A stretch of 64,000 nt of DNA from Owenia fusiformis (GCA_903813345.2 CAIIXF020000010.1:12651181-12715180), one strand, 5' to 3'; positions 9,301-21,487 are shown, counted from the stretch's first letter. Notes: a model not told the origin generated them from the letters alone. Numbers and translations: made by a program.

Positions 9301-11535
9301 TTTATTATTATGTCACCACCAAAAGTGGTGACATATTGTTATGGTCTCCGTTTTTTTATTATGTCACCACCAAAAGTGGTGACATATTGTTATGGTCTCC
9401 GTTTTTTGCGACGGCGGTTGGTGGTTGGCGTCCGGCGGTTGGTGGTTGGCGTCCGGCGGTTGGCGTCCGGCGTCTGTAACAATTTCTTACAACTTCCTAT
9501 AACTTAACAAATACTGTTTAGACTGACTTCAATTTTTTTCTAAATCATCTACATGTTCTCAGAAGTTCAAATCTGACTTTAGATTTGACATTTGACCTTC
9601 AATGACCTTCTCAAGGTCAAAAAGGTCTTTTTTCAACTTGCTTCACATTGACTAAATTTTTTTTCAAAATCATCTACATGTTCTCAGAAATTCAAATCTG
9701 ACTTTAGATTTGACATTTGACCTTCAAATCTGACTTTAGATTTGACATTTGACCTTCAATGACCTTCTCAAGGTCAAAAAAGGTCAAAAAGGTCTGTTTT
9801 CAACTTGCTTCAAATTGACTAAATTTTTTTTTCAAAATCATCTACGTGTTCTCAGAAATTCAAATCTGACTTAAGATTTGACATTTGACCTTTAATGACC
9901 TTCTCAAGGTCAAAAAAGGTCAAAAAGGTCTGTTTTCAACTTGCTTCAAATTGACTAAAAAAAATTTTCAAAATCATCTACGTGTTCTCAGAAATTCAAA
10001 TCTGACTTTAGATTTGACTTAAGATTTGACATTTGACCTTCAATGACCTTCTCAAAGTCAAAAAAGGTCAAAAAGGTCTTTTTTCAACTTGCTTCAAATT
10101 GACTAAATTTTTTTTTCAAAATCATCTACATGTTCTCAGAAATTCAAATCTGACTTTAGATTTGACATTTGACCTTCAATGACCTTCTCAAGGTCAAAAA
10201 AGGTCAAAAAGGTCTGTTTTCAACTTGCTTCAAATTGACAAAATGTCTCCGTTTTTTTGCGACGGCGGTTGGTGGTTGGCGTCCGGCGGTTGGTGGTTGG
10301 CGTCCGGCGGTTGGCGTCCGGTGGTTGGCGTCCGGCGTCTGTAACAATTTCTTACAACTTCCTATAACTTAACAAATACTGTTTAGACTGACTTCAATTT
10401 TTTTCTAAATCATCTACATGTTCTCAGAAGTTCAAATCTGACTTTAGATTTAACATTTGACCTTCAATGACCTTCTCAAGGTCTAAAAGGTCTTTTTTCA
10501 ACTTGCTTCACATTGACTAAATTTTTTTTCAAAATCATCTACATGTTCTCAGAAATTCAAATCTGACTTTAGATTTGACATTTGACCTTCAAATCTGACT
10601 TTAGATTTGACATTTGACCTTCAATGACCTTCTCAAGGTCAAAAAAGGTCAAAAAGGTCTGTTTTCAACTTGCTTCAAATTGACTAAATTTTTTTTTCAA
10701 AATCATCTACGTGTTCTCAGAAATTCAAATCTGACTTAAGATTTGACTTAAGATTTGACATTTGACCTTTAATGACCTTCTCAAGGTCAAAAAAGGTCAA
10801 AAAGGTCTGTTTTCAACTTGCTTCAAATTGACTAAAAAAAATTTTCAAAATCATCTACGTGTTCTTAGAAATTCAAATCTGACTTTAGATTTGACTTAAG
10901 ATTTGACATTTGACCTTCAATGACCTTCTCAAAGTCAAAAAAGGTCAAAAAGGTCTTTTTTCAACTTGCTTCAAATTGACTAAAAATTTTTTTAAAAATC
11001 ATTTACATGTTCTCAGAAATTCAAATCTGACTTTAGATTTGACATTTTACCTTCAATGACCTTCTCAATGTCAAAAAAGGTCAAAAAGGTATTTTTTCAT
11101 CTTGCTTCAAATTGACTAAATTTTTTTTCAAAATCATCTACATGTTCTCAGAAATTCAAATATGACTTTAGATTTGACATTTGACCTTCAATGACCTTCT
11201 CAAGGTCAAAAAAGGTCAAAAAGGTCTTTTTTCAACTTGCTTCAAATTGACTAATTTTTTTTTCAAAATCATCTACATGTTCTCAGAAATTCAAATCTGA
11301 CTTTAGATTTGACATTTGACCTTTAATGACCTTCTCAAGGTCAAAAAAGGTCAAAAAGGTCTGTTTTCAACTTGCTTCAAATTGACCAAATCTTTTTTTC
11401 AAAATCATCTACATCTTTTCAGAAGTTCAAATTTGACTTTACAAGTTCTCAGAAATTCAAATCTGACTGAAGTCTGAACTCATAATATTGTGAGCAACTA
11501 GGTGGTGACATTTTGTCATGTTAATGCCTTGTTAT
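9301..11535 (+). mobile_element. Expanded 2.2 kb copy of the palindrome-headed family (family a)
   Basis: The head is TTATTATGTCACCACC with palindrome arms TGTCACCAC/GTGGTGACA, present twice 51 bp apart (9311 and 9362). A GC-rich GCGGTTGGTGGTTGGCGTCC block follows, then a tandem core. The tail GGTGGTGACATTTTGTCATG leading to TTAATGCCTTGTTA ends near 11535. A terminal palindrome, a tandem-repeat core and no coding capacity resemble non-autonomous Helitron/Helentron-type elements of bivalves; that class assignment is inference. The minimal copies are only ~130-160 bp, so this one has grown about 15-fold by internal amplification. Confidence 0.75.
9510..11470 (+). repeat. ~125-150 bp tandem core packed with AGGTCA/TGACCT half-sites
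   Basis: About twelve units are recognisable by the phrase TGACCTTCTCAAGGTCA, near 9609, 9768, 9902, 10048, 10188, 10474, 10632, 10783, 10927, 11065, 11199 and 11335. Typical units read TTTGACCTTCAATGACCTTC, then TCAAGGTCAAAAAAGGTCAA, then AAAGGTC. A larger block is itself duplicated: the GTCTCCG-plus-GC-rich leader at 9395 recurs at 10245 with a matching set of units behind it (offset 850-865 bp). The array therefore has a nested higher-order structure. Confidence 0.9.
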
Positions 11536-11992
11536 ATAATTGTACTGTATGGGTTTATACAAAAAATCAAAGTTCCTGTCATTCTTTAAATGGTGGGAAG
11601 TTTTTAATGGCCCATGTATCAGGAATTTCCAATATCATGTATCAGTTTTTTACATTTCTGCAATTTTTAACATGAAAACTACAAAACAAGCTCTTTGTGT
11701 AATTGCCTTATTTCTAGTATTTTTATTGTGTACATACAATTTTAGAGTTCTAACATAATTAGAACTCTGTGCCCTACTTTAGTAATAACCGAGAGACAAT
11801 ATTGCTTTAATCTATTGACCAACAGTCTCAATGCTCTCATTATTCATTCTTAACCAGGCTGATAGGCCGATATACTCTGATAGGTAGAAAAGCATAGTAG
11901 GAAATCTTGAGAGGAATGTCACAAACATGTCATGATTATAATCTATCTGATGAGTTTGTACTATGATTCTTCATCATGGTGACAGGCAGTCA
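11536..11992. other. Intergenic DNA, nothing recognised
   Basis: No supported gene. The plus open frame at 11540..11758 starts in the repeat tail and ends in a hydrophobic stretch typical of AT-rich noncoding sequence. Confidence 0.5.
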
Positions 11993-12385
11993 CAGGCCTT
12001 TCAACTTGGGAACACCTAACATGAGTGACTTACAAATGTTGAACACCTTACTTGGTCCAAAATTGAACACCTTGGTCAAAATATCGGACACCTAAATGTT
12101 TTCCTGCTCGCTAGCGCTCACATCTAAAAACTCCATCAATGGTAGGTACAAAAAGTTTTGAAGCAAATGCGTGACATATACATAAATTTCGAACTAAATG
12201 CGTGACATATGGTTTTCCAACAAAATGTGTTTTTTCAGCATTCATTTTTTTTTATGTATCGGCGTTCATTTGTTGAAGTTTTTCTACAGAAATATTTTTG
12301 CTTGTCAATTATCAGGTAAAATGTGTATTTGTATGACATAACTTGTCACGCAAAAAAGCTGGCATGACTTCAATTTCTCTCTTTA
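11993..12385 (+). mobile_element. Dispersed repeat with CAGGCC-type terminus (family d), copy B
   Basis: It begins CAGGCCTTTCAACTTGGGAA and contains repeated GAACACC phrases, two AAATGCGTGACATA phrases and TTGAAGTTTTTCTACAGAAA. It ends with the TGTCACGCAAAAAAGCTGGC and CATGACTTCAA phrases shared with copies A and C. The expected right terminus is missing, so this copy is truncated. Confidence 0.55.
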
Positions 12386-12443
12386 TCAGGACCCCATTTT
12401 ATCACACCTTTTTAAAGTGCTGTTTATTAAGTGCTTCTACATG

Positions 12444-12601
12444 TATTATGTCACCATTAAGTGGTGACATATTATTAAAGTCTCCAACTTTATTTTTGAA
12501 TGGCATTTAGTGGTTGGCATTCAGGAGTTGGCATTTGGTGGTTGGTTTTCAACATCTATATAAAATGGCAGGTGGTAATATTTTGCATGTTAATGCCTTG
12601 T
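12444..12601 (+). mobile_element. Short copy of the palindrome-headed family (family a)
   Basis: It starts TATTATGTCACCATTAAGTG with GGTGACATATTATT, then AGTCTCCAA and a decayed GGTTGGCATT block. It ends with GGCAGGTGGTAATATTTTGC and ATGTTAATGCCTTG. The order of segments matches 9301..11535, but the tandem core is absent. Confidence 0.75.
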
Positions 12602-12721
12602 TTATCTGTGCCACTTCCCTTCCTTTATGAGTTTCACTATTCTTTTCAGTACCCCACCCTATGTATCATACATCTTTACATTTCTTTTTATCGAACATGA
12701 TCAGCACAACTCACTATTTGT

Positions 12722-13045
12722 CTCCCTTTTCAGTGCCTCACTTCCCTTTCAGTGCCTCACTTCCCTTTCAGTGCCTCACTTCCCTTTCAGTGCCTCACTT
12801 CCCTTTCAGTGCCTCACTTCCCTTTCAGTGCCTCACTTCCCTTTCAGTGCCTCACTTCCCTTTCAGTGCCTCACTTCCTTTTCAGTGCCTCACTTCCCTT
12901 TCAGTGCCTCACTTCCTTTTCAGTGCCTCACTTCCCTTTCAGTGCCTCACTTCCCTTTCAGTGCCTCACTTCCTTTTCAGTGCCTCACTTCCCTTTCAGT
13001 GCCTCACTTCCTTTTCAGTGCCTCACTTCCTTTTCAGTGCCTCAA
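12722..13045 (+). repeat. 19 bp tandem array of splice-acceptor-like units
   Basis: The unit is AGTGCCTCACTTCCCTTTC (or TTCCTTTTC), starting at 12732 and recurring every 19 bases to about 13036, roughly 16 full copies. The period is not a multiple of three, so all three forward frames stay open and spell the same 19-residue repeat. The three overlapping long open frames here (12627..13202, 12661..13170, 12752..13177) are therefore artefacts. Confidence 0.95.
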
Positions 13046-13816
13046 CCCTTTATCTATCACACCAATCCTTATCAGTACTTCCTTATCAGTACCACACAGA
13101 GTACCTCTCCTGTACCTCCACATATGGGAGGATCAATATTCTTCAAAAGCCACAACACAAACAAGATTAATCTGTGATCTTCTGTTTCCTGTATTACCTT
13201 AGCCTTCTTATTTGTGTGTTCATAACAGAGTTTAACATCACCTAAGGAATTGGGTTAATTAGAGTAAAGGTTAACAGTTCAAAGTACAAAGAAAGTTAGA
13301 TTATTTACATAGATTTCAATCCTAATGAATGTACCAGGTCATCTAATACTGGACTTCTTCGACATATAGGCTTACCCGAGACATGCTTCAAACATGTTTG
13401 TATTTTCTAAAGAATCCTATCCATCTGAAGCCCATGAATCAAATTTAGCAAAATCATTTTTAAGAATGAAAAATATAATGAATCGATAGGATTAACAAGG
13501 GAAATACGATGTATACGATTTAAAGTTAATTGTTTTAAGTATAATCAATTAAGAAAACAGCATTTTCTTCCACCACTTTGAAGAGAAATAGTCAGAAATG
13601 ATTGTTCAAATCTTGGTATTTCTGGATGTTTTCGAACCGCCTGTAACAACATGGCATATAGGTGAGTCTAGCCCATCAACGTATCATCTTGTAGGTTGAA
13701 ATTGATACTCTAGATATGAGTTGAGACAAAGTTATGGTGAGGAATTTCGTTCACCTTTCTGGCCTAGCAGACAAACAGCACCAGGTAAACCTTTGCACTG
13801 AAATCACAGTATGAAG
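13046..13816. other. Intergenic DNA, nothing recognised
   Basis: A few CTTATCAGTACTTCC phrases adjoin the 19 bp array. After that the sequence is unique-looking, with no gene seen. Confidence 0.5.
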
Positions 13817-14657
13817 TAAGGCCTCTCTATAGCAGACCAGGGATTACTGTTAAAAAACACTTGGTGAAACCAGCTCTTACTAAAGCCAAGTAGGCCTCAC
13901 TATCAAAATAAAATCACTGGGTGAAACCAGGCCTCACCAAAGTCAACTAGGCCTCACTATCAAAATAAAATTTCCAGGTGAAACCAGGCCTCACCAAAGT
14001 CAACTAGGCCTCACTATCAAAATAAAATTTCCAGGTGAAACCAGGCCTCACCAATGTCAACTAGGCCTCACTATCAAAATAAAATTTCCAGGTGAAACCA
14101 GGCCTCACCAAAGTCAACTGGGCCTCACTATCAAAATAAAATCACTGGGTGAAACCAGGCCTCACCAAAGTCAACTAGGCCTCACTATCAAAATAAAATT
14201 TCCAGGTGAAACCAGGCCTCACCAATGTCAACTAGGCCTCACTATCAAAATAAAATTTCCAGGTGAAACCAGGCCTCACCAAAGTCAACTGGGCCTCACT
14301 ATCAAAATAAAATCACTGGGTGAAACCAGGCCTCACCAAAGTCAACTAGGCCTCACTATCAAAGAAAATCACTGGGTGAAACCAGGCCTCACAGTCAACT
14401 AGGCCTTACTATCAAAGAAAATCACTGGGTGAAACCAGGTCTCACCAAAGTCAACTGGGCCTCACTATCAAAATAAAATTTCCAGGTGAAACCAGGCCTC
14501 ACCAAAGTCAACTATCCCTCATTATAAGAATATTAATGTGTGAAACCAGGCCTCACCATCCAACTTGGCCTCATCATTATCGAAATGAAATCAATGGGTG
14601 AAATTAGACCTCACCAAAGCAAACTAGGCCTCGCCATCAAAGTAAAATCACTGTGTG
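13817..14657. repeat. 57 bp tandem array, about 11 good units plus decayed flanks
   Basis: Units of the form AGGCCTCACTATCAAAATAA, then a variable hexad, then GGTGAAACCAGGCCTCACC, start at 13892, 13949, 14006 and on to about 14515. Two unit types alternate in blocks: ATTTCCAGGTGAAACC and ATCACTGGGTGAAACC. A near-exact run of the pattern repeats, suggesting local multi-unit duplication. Decayed units extend to 13817 on the left and 14657 on the right. Confidence 0.93.
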
Positions 14658-16419
14658 ATTTTGTGACACCAACCTTAGCTATACAGTAACAACATAGCAT
14701 TTATAATTCTGATTGGATATAGTCTAGATCAAAGGATTATCTAATTTTAAGAGTACAGTTGATCTACTTTTTGTGATGAAGGGTATAAGGAATGTTGAAT
14801 GGCAGGTACAACTGTTCAACTGGCTGGAGTGACGGGGAAATTATGACTGGAATTATCTCCTAATTTTACATGGACGTGTCAGCCTTAAGTATGGAACAAT
14901 GAATTGTTTTTTCACCGAACAGGTTCAAGACATTAATTCCAGAAAACGGGCAAAATTGTAATAACCCTCTGTAGTGAATGTTATTATTTTTGGAGATTTC
15001 TGTCTGTGATACAATTAGATTTAGATATTTGGCGTCATGCATATCACTGAGATTTATTCCATAAAAATTAAATTGTCTTTTTATTCCTATTTCCTATTGT
15101 AGTTTGATTGGGAACGTCTATTTCATTTTGTGTGGGTTGTCTTGATTTAATATGTTACATGAAGGGTTTTAATCAGGAAAAGTATGTTGACTGGCAGGTT
15201 AACTACTCTCATCAAATACCATAATACATCAATGAGGCACTTTCTTTATTATTTCATCCCAAATCACCATAAATCATAGTTGTAACGGCTGTTATATAAG
15301 TCTAATGGCTATTATACATTATATAAAGTATCAACTCAATTTTTCTGAAAGGAACATCTCCAATATCTTTCACTACTGATTTTAAAACATAAAATCTAAA
15401 AGAATACCAAAATATGTATAGAGGATATACCATGAGTTTTGAGGAAGACCATTTTAAAAGTGCATATCAAATCAAAAAAATCTTATTATTCCCATATTTA
15501 TTTAAAGACTCCTCTGTGTATTAAATTTTAACACAGTACTAGTTAAAATGTATTTTTCATTTTGACTTAAAAAAGTAACCATAAATACCAGTCCTAAAAC
15601 TCATATTGCTGACATAAATTGGTTTTCACAGTATAAAAGGTTTCTCCTTAGGGAGACAATGGGATATGTGAGGGTCTGTTATTCTCATATAATGCCTCAA
15701 GGTTTATATCTAGTTCTTATTAACATATTTTCATCTGCTTCATGGTACCTATGTTCATGTTTATCTTCCAACTGTAATCCAACTATAAATGATGGGATAC
15801 CAAATCTAGCCCAGGAGATAAAAAATATTTCTTTCATCTATGTAAAAAAATCAGGTGAAAACATTAAAAAATTGAGACATTTAGCTATAATTTATGGATA
15901 TTATACCTGCAAATGTTGATATGGGCAAATCTATATGAAATCAGGACCCATCAAGGGAACAAAAATAGCAAGAGCAGATAAATTATACAAATCCTCAGCA
16001 TTAGCCCTCATTGTATTATATGCACCATAAGAGACATGTTTTATAAATCAAGCATATAATCTATTTCCTCACATTATGCTGCTTTTTCATTCCATTTTAT
16101 GGTTTATACCCCCAAAGGGAGTGATTTATAAGACAAGAAACATACAATGGATGTTACCATAGAACAGCCAATTGAGAAATAGCAGAAAGAAATTTTTGTT
16201 TCAATTTAACCTAATATACAAGATTTCAATATTTTCCGCATTCAAGGAGCAAGTTTCTTGGAACTACTAATAAAACCTCACTATGTGTATTTTAAAATTC
16301 ATATATTTTGTGATGTTGAATATGATCAACTCCCCATATTGTGACATTAAGAGGTTAAAAAGGGGTTAAAAAGGAAATTATACATTTTAGAGTGTAATAC
16401 ACTGGCCATTTATAATAGT
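14658..16419. other. Intergenic DNA, nothing recognised
   Basis: Only the isolated TTTCTCCTTAGGGAGACAAT motif near 15641, shared with the 64 bp satellite, stands out. The plus open frame at 15659..15919 is not convincing as a gene. Confidence 0.5.
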
Positions 16420-16799
16420 TTAAAGGGGCAACAAGGACTGTAGAAAGAAAATTTAAAATTTTTTATTTTTTCTGAGCTATCAGGTCAATATTTGGCTTAA
16501 CATCTTCTTTGACATACCCATTTTCTTAAAATGTATGTATAAACTATCAATTTCAGCATTTAAGAAGTGTAAATCCAGTTCAAAGCTTCTATAAAGGGAG
16601 TCTTACTTAAAGATTTTTAAGATCAACCACGTTTCAAAAGGAATATCAGCTGAAATAATGTTCATCCAGGGGGTTTCTATGTAGATAATAAAAATATATG
16701 TTAGTCTTGATGAAATATCCAAACCTAAATATATTTTGACACTGGTCGATGATCGTTGAATGCCCCCCCCCCCCCCTGCACTAATTGTTGCACCTTTAA
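16420..16799 (+). mobile_element. TTAA-flanked MITE, copy 2
   Basis: The boundaries TTAA|AGGGGCAACAAGG and ATTGTTGCACCT|TTAA match those of the copy at 2500..2865. Most of the interior aligns with it phrase by phrase (for example CATTTTCTTAAAATGTATG and TTTTTAAGAT). A run of 14 C at about 16763..16776 is specific to this copy. Confidence 0.7.
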
Positions 16800-17299
16800 C
16801 TTAAACCAGAACTGTTGATGTTATGTGAAATCATACAGTATAAAATGTCCTGTGAAATTTTACAGTATAAAGTGTCCTTTGAAATACAGTCTGCAAGGTT
16901 TACTCACTGTTGAGCTATAATAATGATGAATCTGAATAGGAACTGTGTAAGGATTTATCAGTGTTGAATCTTATATCATTATTATTTAGACTAACCGTAT
17001 TATGAATAAAACATTTATGATTACATCCTGTCTTACTTCAGTGACAGGAAACATTAAAAAACAACTCTGGCAATTGTCCATTATAGTGCACGGTATAAGC
17101 CCCCCCCCCCTCCGACCTCCTCCTATATCTTCAATAAAGTGTTTGTTTCTCTATTTGTTGTGTTTAGAGTTGCTTGTGGTTTTGTTTACTACAGAGGTTT
17201 ATCGCCATAGTGAGAATAAGCCTGGTGGTCTGGGAAGTTCATTCATGGTGTAGATATATGGGAGATTATAATAGATGATGAGTAGGTTTATAGTGGCCG
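16800..17299. other. Intergenic DNA, nothing recognised
   Basis: It holds a poly-C run near 17101 and no supported gene. Confidence 0.5.
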
Positions 17300-17444
17300 A
17301 TATTTTGGGCTCGCTGAAAAAATTAAGGCCTAAAAACTTTCCAATTTAGATGATAATCTGTCACGCAAAAATAACTGCCGTGACTTCAAATTCTTCAGCA
17401 AATGCGTGACAAATACGCAAATTGCGGGACAGTTGACAGGCCTG
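17300..17444 (+). mobile_element. Dispersed repeat with CAGGCC-type terminus (family d), copy C
   Basis: It shares TGTCACGCAAAAATAACTG, GTGACTTCAAATTCTTC and AAATGCGTGACAAATACGC with copies A and B. It ends in GGGACAGTTGACAGGCCTG, which I take as the right terminus of the family. Confidence 0.55.
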
Positions 17445-20096
17445 CATCAGTATAGTGAATACAAATGTGTGTAACAACTCTTGTAAAAAAATGATAAAAA
17501 AAACAAACCAATCAGCACAACCAGATATCAAAACCAGATGATTCACATCATTTCTGTTTATTATTTTATAATCATAAAATCAATTAATTTTTTCACTATA
17601 ATTTCAGAATCGTTTGTTTTTTCCAAACCAGACATCCATCTGAATGTTTCTGAAAATAAATATTCTGGGATGTTTCTCATTTTCTCACACCCAGTCATAG
17701 CAGGCTCTGTACTGTAGGTATGTTTATATCTCTCATGTTGATGTTTCGCATTTCAACTTATCTCTATAGTTAGGTTAGAATGACTGATCCCTCAGATACC
17801 TGCGTAAGGTAAGATTCCAGTCACCCAAATATGGGCGTATACACCTAATATGGTCATATACAGCAGTCAGTCAGCTGGCCAAACAGCTGCCAATCTAACA
17901 TAGAGGGGAAGATCAAGTTTCTGACAGGCATAGTCTCTCTCAGCTGTCAAAGATCATTGAGTAAGATTCATGGTATGCACAAACCTATGGAGTAGACTAT
18001 GAAAGATGTTCCCTGATTAGCCCAGATTAACAGGCCTAAATAGCATATAAAAAGTGAGAGTTTACTAACATGTATGACGTGGGGAGGTTGCTTGTTGAAA
18101 GGTCATTGACCCTTCACAGGATAAAAAACATTTCTTCGTTTACCTGTGGTGAGAGGAATGTTAGTCTGGAGATAAGACTTCAGGTATCCTTTACAAATCC
18201 ATCAAAACTCTTAAATTACCATATGTACAAGCAGTCTCATATGATATCCACTGCACTCATATGATATCTACTGGTGGATCTTGGGGGCAGGGTAGAGGAC
18301 CAAAATCTGCTTCTCCCCACATAAATTAGGCAATTGGGTAACAAACAAGCATCACTGGGTATTATTTTTAATTTCGAGCTTAGTTTTAAGAAATTGGACC
18401 AAATTTTCAGATTTGGGCCCCTTGATTTTCATCCATCCCTGATATAAGACTGTTTTCTCCCAAGTAGTAGCTAACGTTTTCACTTTATACTCTTATAAAA
18501 GTCTACAAAGCTGCATTTAAGATCATAAGATCTGAACATAAAAATCATCTGTAATAGTGAGAGGGCAGTGTGATTTAATGATTAGCATCTGGGTAGAGGT
18601 ACTGCATTCTGTTTATGTCTGTATTAAGGAGGTCATGCTCAGTGTCATCAATAGTGAATCTGTAAGAGAAATCCCACATATCCTTTGTTCTACTATATTT
18701 TACTTGCATAATCCCTTTGTTCTACTGTTAGGCTGTGACCAAATTTCTGAAAATTACTGAAATAATTTTTTATGAAGAATATGCCACTGTATAAATCTGC
18801 TAAACAATGTAAAATCATATATGAATGATATCAGATATACTAATTTTATCTAACTTAAACATATAAGAAATTTCCACTTCTTATCCCATGGGTTAAGGTA
18901 CCCCCTCCTCTCCTAAAAAGGAAAATTGCCATATTATTATGGGTAAATCATTGATCCTCAGAATCAAATTTTATTCTCAAGGAATGGTTATGAGCATGAC
19001 AAAAAATCTTTAGGACTATGCTAACTACTGCATCTTTGATTATAAGAAATACTGCACATACACAAAATTGATTTCTTTGGGGTTAGGTGGGGTAAAAGGT
19101 CTGTTTGTCAGTTTTGCTCATTTTGTAACATTGATTTTCTCACTTAGATTAGGCCACATAAGAATCAATGTTAACACTTATTTTCAAGTGGGAAGAAAGT
19201 TAACTCAAAATTAAATTAACTTCATGTTTTGGCGTAATTTATTTGATTTATTATGTATCAAACAAAACATTAAGAAACACACGCATCATGATATAACCTA
19301 ACACACTAGTGCTTAAAGTATAAAAAGGCCAATGTTATTTACACATATGATCTTTCTTTTGGATAAAAAGTCAGTTAAAATCACTTAACCTTGTGTCATG
19401 ATAAGCAGCTCATGAACTATCCCTGTAATAATAAACAAGAATTAATAAACCGATTGACATGTCACCTTAATTATATCTCAAGATGTTTTGGCGAATGTTA
19501 TAATGGGTTACATCCAGTGTCAATTTATCCTTATATAAGACTCATTTTTGCTAACCAATTTCCCATGCATGTGATCATCTTTCATAAACAACTCATTAAC
19601 TTTTTGTTCCTTGTGTATATATTTAACCTAAATATGTTATATGTTGATATTTTTTTCTAATATTATACTGACAGATGGTGATAATTTCCTGTGCAGGAGA
19701 TAAGGGAGTTTGACACTTAGCTGTCTTATCTAACTTAAAATCTAACGTTCAACATATGTAAGGATCTATTTTTCAATCTGACACATGCATCCAGGGTTTT
19801 ATTGCAATTATCATTTTACTTTTTATTTTATTAAAGTCACAATGTTCTTGATAAAATTATCTTTAAACATGATAAACAATCGATGACAAATATATGATTT
19901 TAATAATATTGTTAATAATATTAAATTGTTATGAATACCTTTTGCCTTGTGTTGAGTAATTCACCTTTCTGTTTTAGAGATATTTACAACTCAGGTTTCA
20001 TGACCTTATTTATCTTTTCATTTTCTACTGTTTACGTTTTCTTCTTGGCATAGACTCTGAGTAACATGTCTGATGCAGATTATCTGTAGTCGCAAT
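17445..20096. other. Intergenic DNA, nothing recognised
   Basis: Four small open frames occur here, none with splice context or protein-like composition. I see no clear repeats. Confidence 0.5.
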
Positions 20097-20098
20097 TA

Positions 20099-20254
20099 CA
20101 GTAAAACATGATTTTTTTGCCTGAGTAGGAAGGTCACTCTAGGATTGTACTTTAACATGGGAGTCAATGAGAGAAAAAGGTTTTGCCGAGAAATAATGTT
20201 CACTGTTGATAGGTGTTCACTAGTTAGATGTGTTCACTAACTCAGGTTTTACTG
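20099..20254. mobile_element. TA-flanked CAGTAAAAC MITE (family c), complete copy
   Basis: It begins CAGTAAAACATG at 20099, preceded by TA at 20097. It ends GGTTTTACTG at 20254, followed by TA. The interior has GTTCACT/GGTGTTCACT phrases. TA target duplication with CAGT termini is the hallmark of Tc1/mariner elements, and 156 bp without a reading frame fits a MITE. Relatives lie at 21840..22167, 23348, 25660..25821, 35068..35237 and 38465..38634. Confidence 0.8.
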
Positions 20255-20256
20255 TA

Positions 20257-21487
20257 CATGTTAGTTCATTTTTCGTAAGTCATGAAATACATGCATGGAT
20301 AAGCAAAGGCATTCAATAGATGTGCTCTTAGAAGTCATTACAGAACACAGTCATTACATTTTTTCTGTTCATGAGCCTTGATAACCCCTTGTAAGGTGTT
20401 TCTAGAATTTTATTGCTAGGCTCTGGACAACAGAATACATTTTGTCATCACATAATCAAAAAGTTTCAGGCAATTAAGCATCCAATTATAAGACCAGTGG
20501 TGTATTATATGAGTGTAATCCTAGTATAAGGCCATGATCTTATAGTGAGAATAAGATAATAAAATACCATTAAAAGAATAAAAAGGAAAAGCTTCTACTG
20601 TACTTTCTTTCACTAGGGATTTCATTATGGGTGAACCTTTGTCAATTCAATGTACCTTGTTGTCCAAAAAGTGTCATTTTGACTGATGAAATTGTTGGAA
20701 GTAGATCATGAGACACATCCAAACCCCAGTAGCTAGAATTAATCAATTAACATCCTTTGACTTTGATTTTAAAGTTTTGAATGTGAAAAGATCTTAATGA
20801 ACCAAAAAGAAGTCAATTTGGCATATCGATGGGTTTCCAGATAAAATAAATGCCAGCTTTATAAAGGTATAAAATTGAAAAATTCAAAAAGAGGTTTAGC
20901 ATAAATGATAGTGTTATGTATGAAGAAAACTCGTATAATATATGTACCAGTGGCATCTAAATCTTAAAGGAACATGAACACGATATTATCAGTTATCAAT
21001 ATGGAGACATGAATTACTTTTGCTTTATCTTAAAGACCCAGAGAGCATGTGGGTGTGGATTACGATAAGCCTTTAAGTCTTGATAAACACAGCATGCAGA
21101 TTTTATGCAATAATATCATAATGTTTATGTAAGAATTTGGATGCTGTATGATTACATTCCTTTGGGATGCGGTATCCATAGCAATAGTTATGAGAAAGTC
21201 CATCAGAGAGCTTGGATATAATGTGATTATCCCAATCACAAGAGCTCTATAATTATATTACCATAATCTGTTTGCAACACACAAGTTATTTTAATTATTT
21301 TATGTCAAATGTTAGATAATATTAGATACTCTATATTCTACTCTTGTGTGATTCCTTTATAGCAATGCTGTCAGTATTGAGATTATTCTAATCTCCACCT
21401 GATTCTACTTATATAGATTATATAGATTTATTAATTTGATAAATTATAGATTTTGTAATGTTCTCTGTTTAGTATGGGAAGCTGAAG
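20257..21487. other. Intergenic DNA, nothing recognised
   Basis: AT-rich, with no gene or repeat recognised. Confidence 0.5.
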
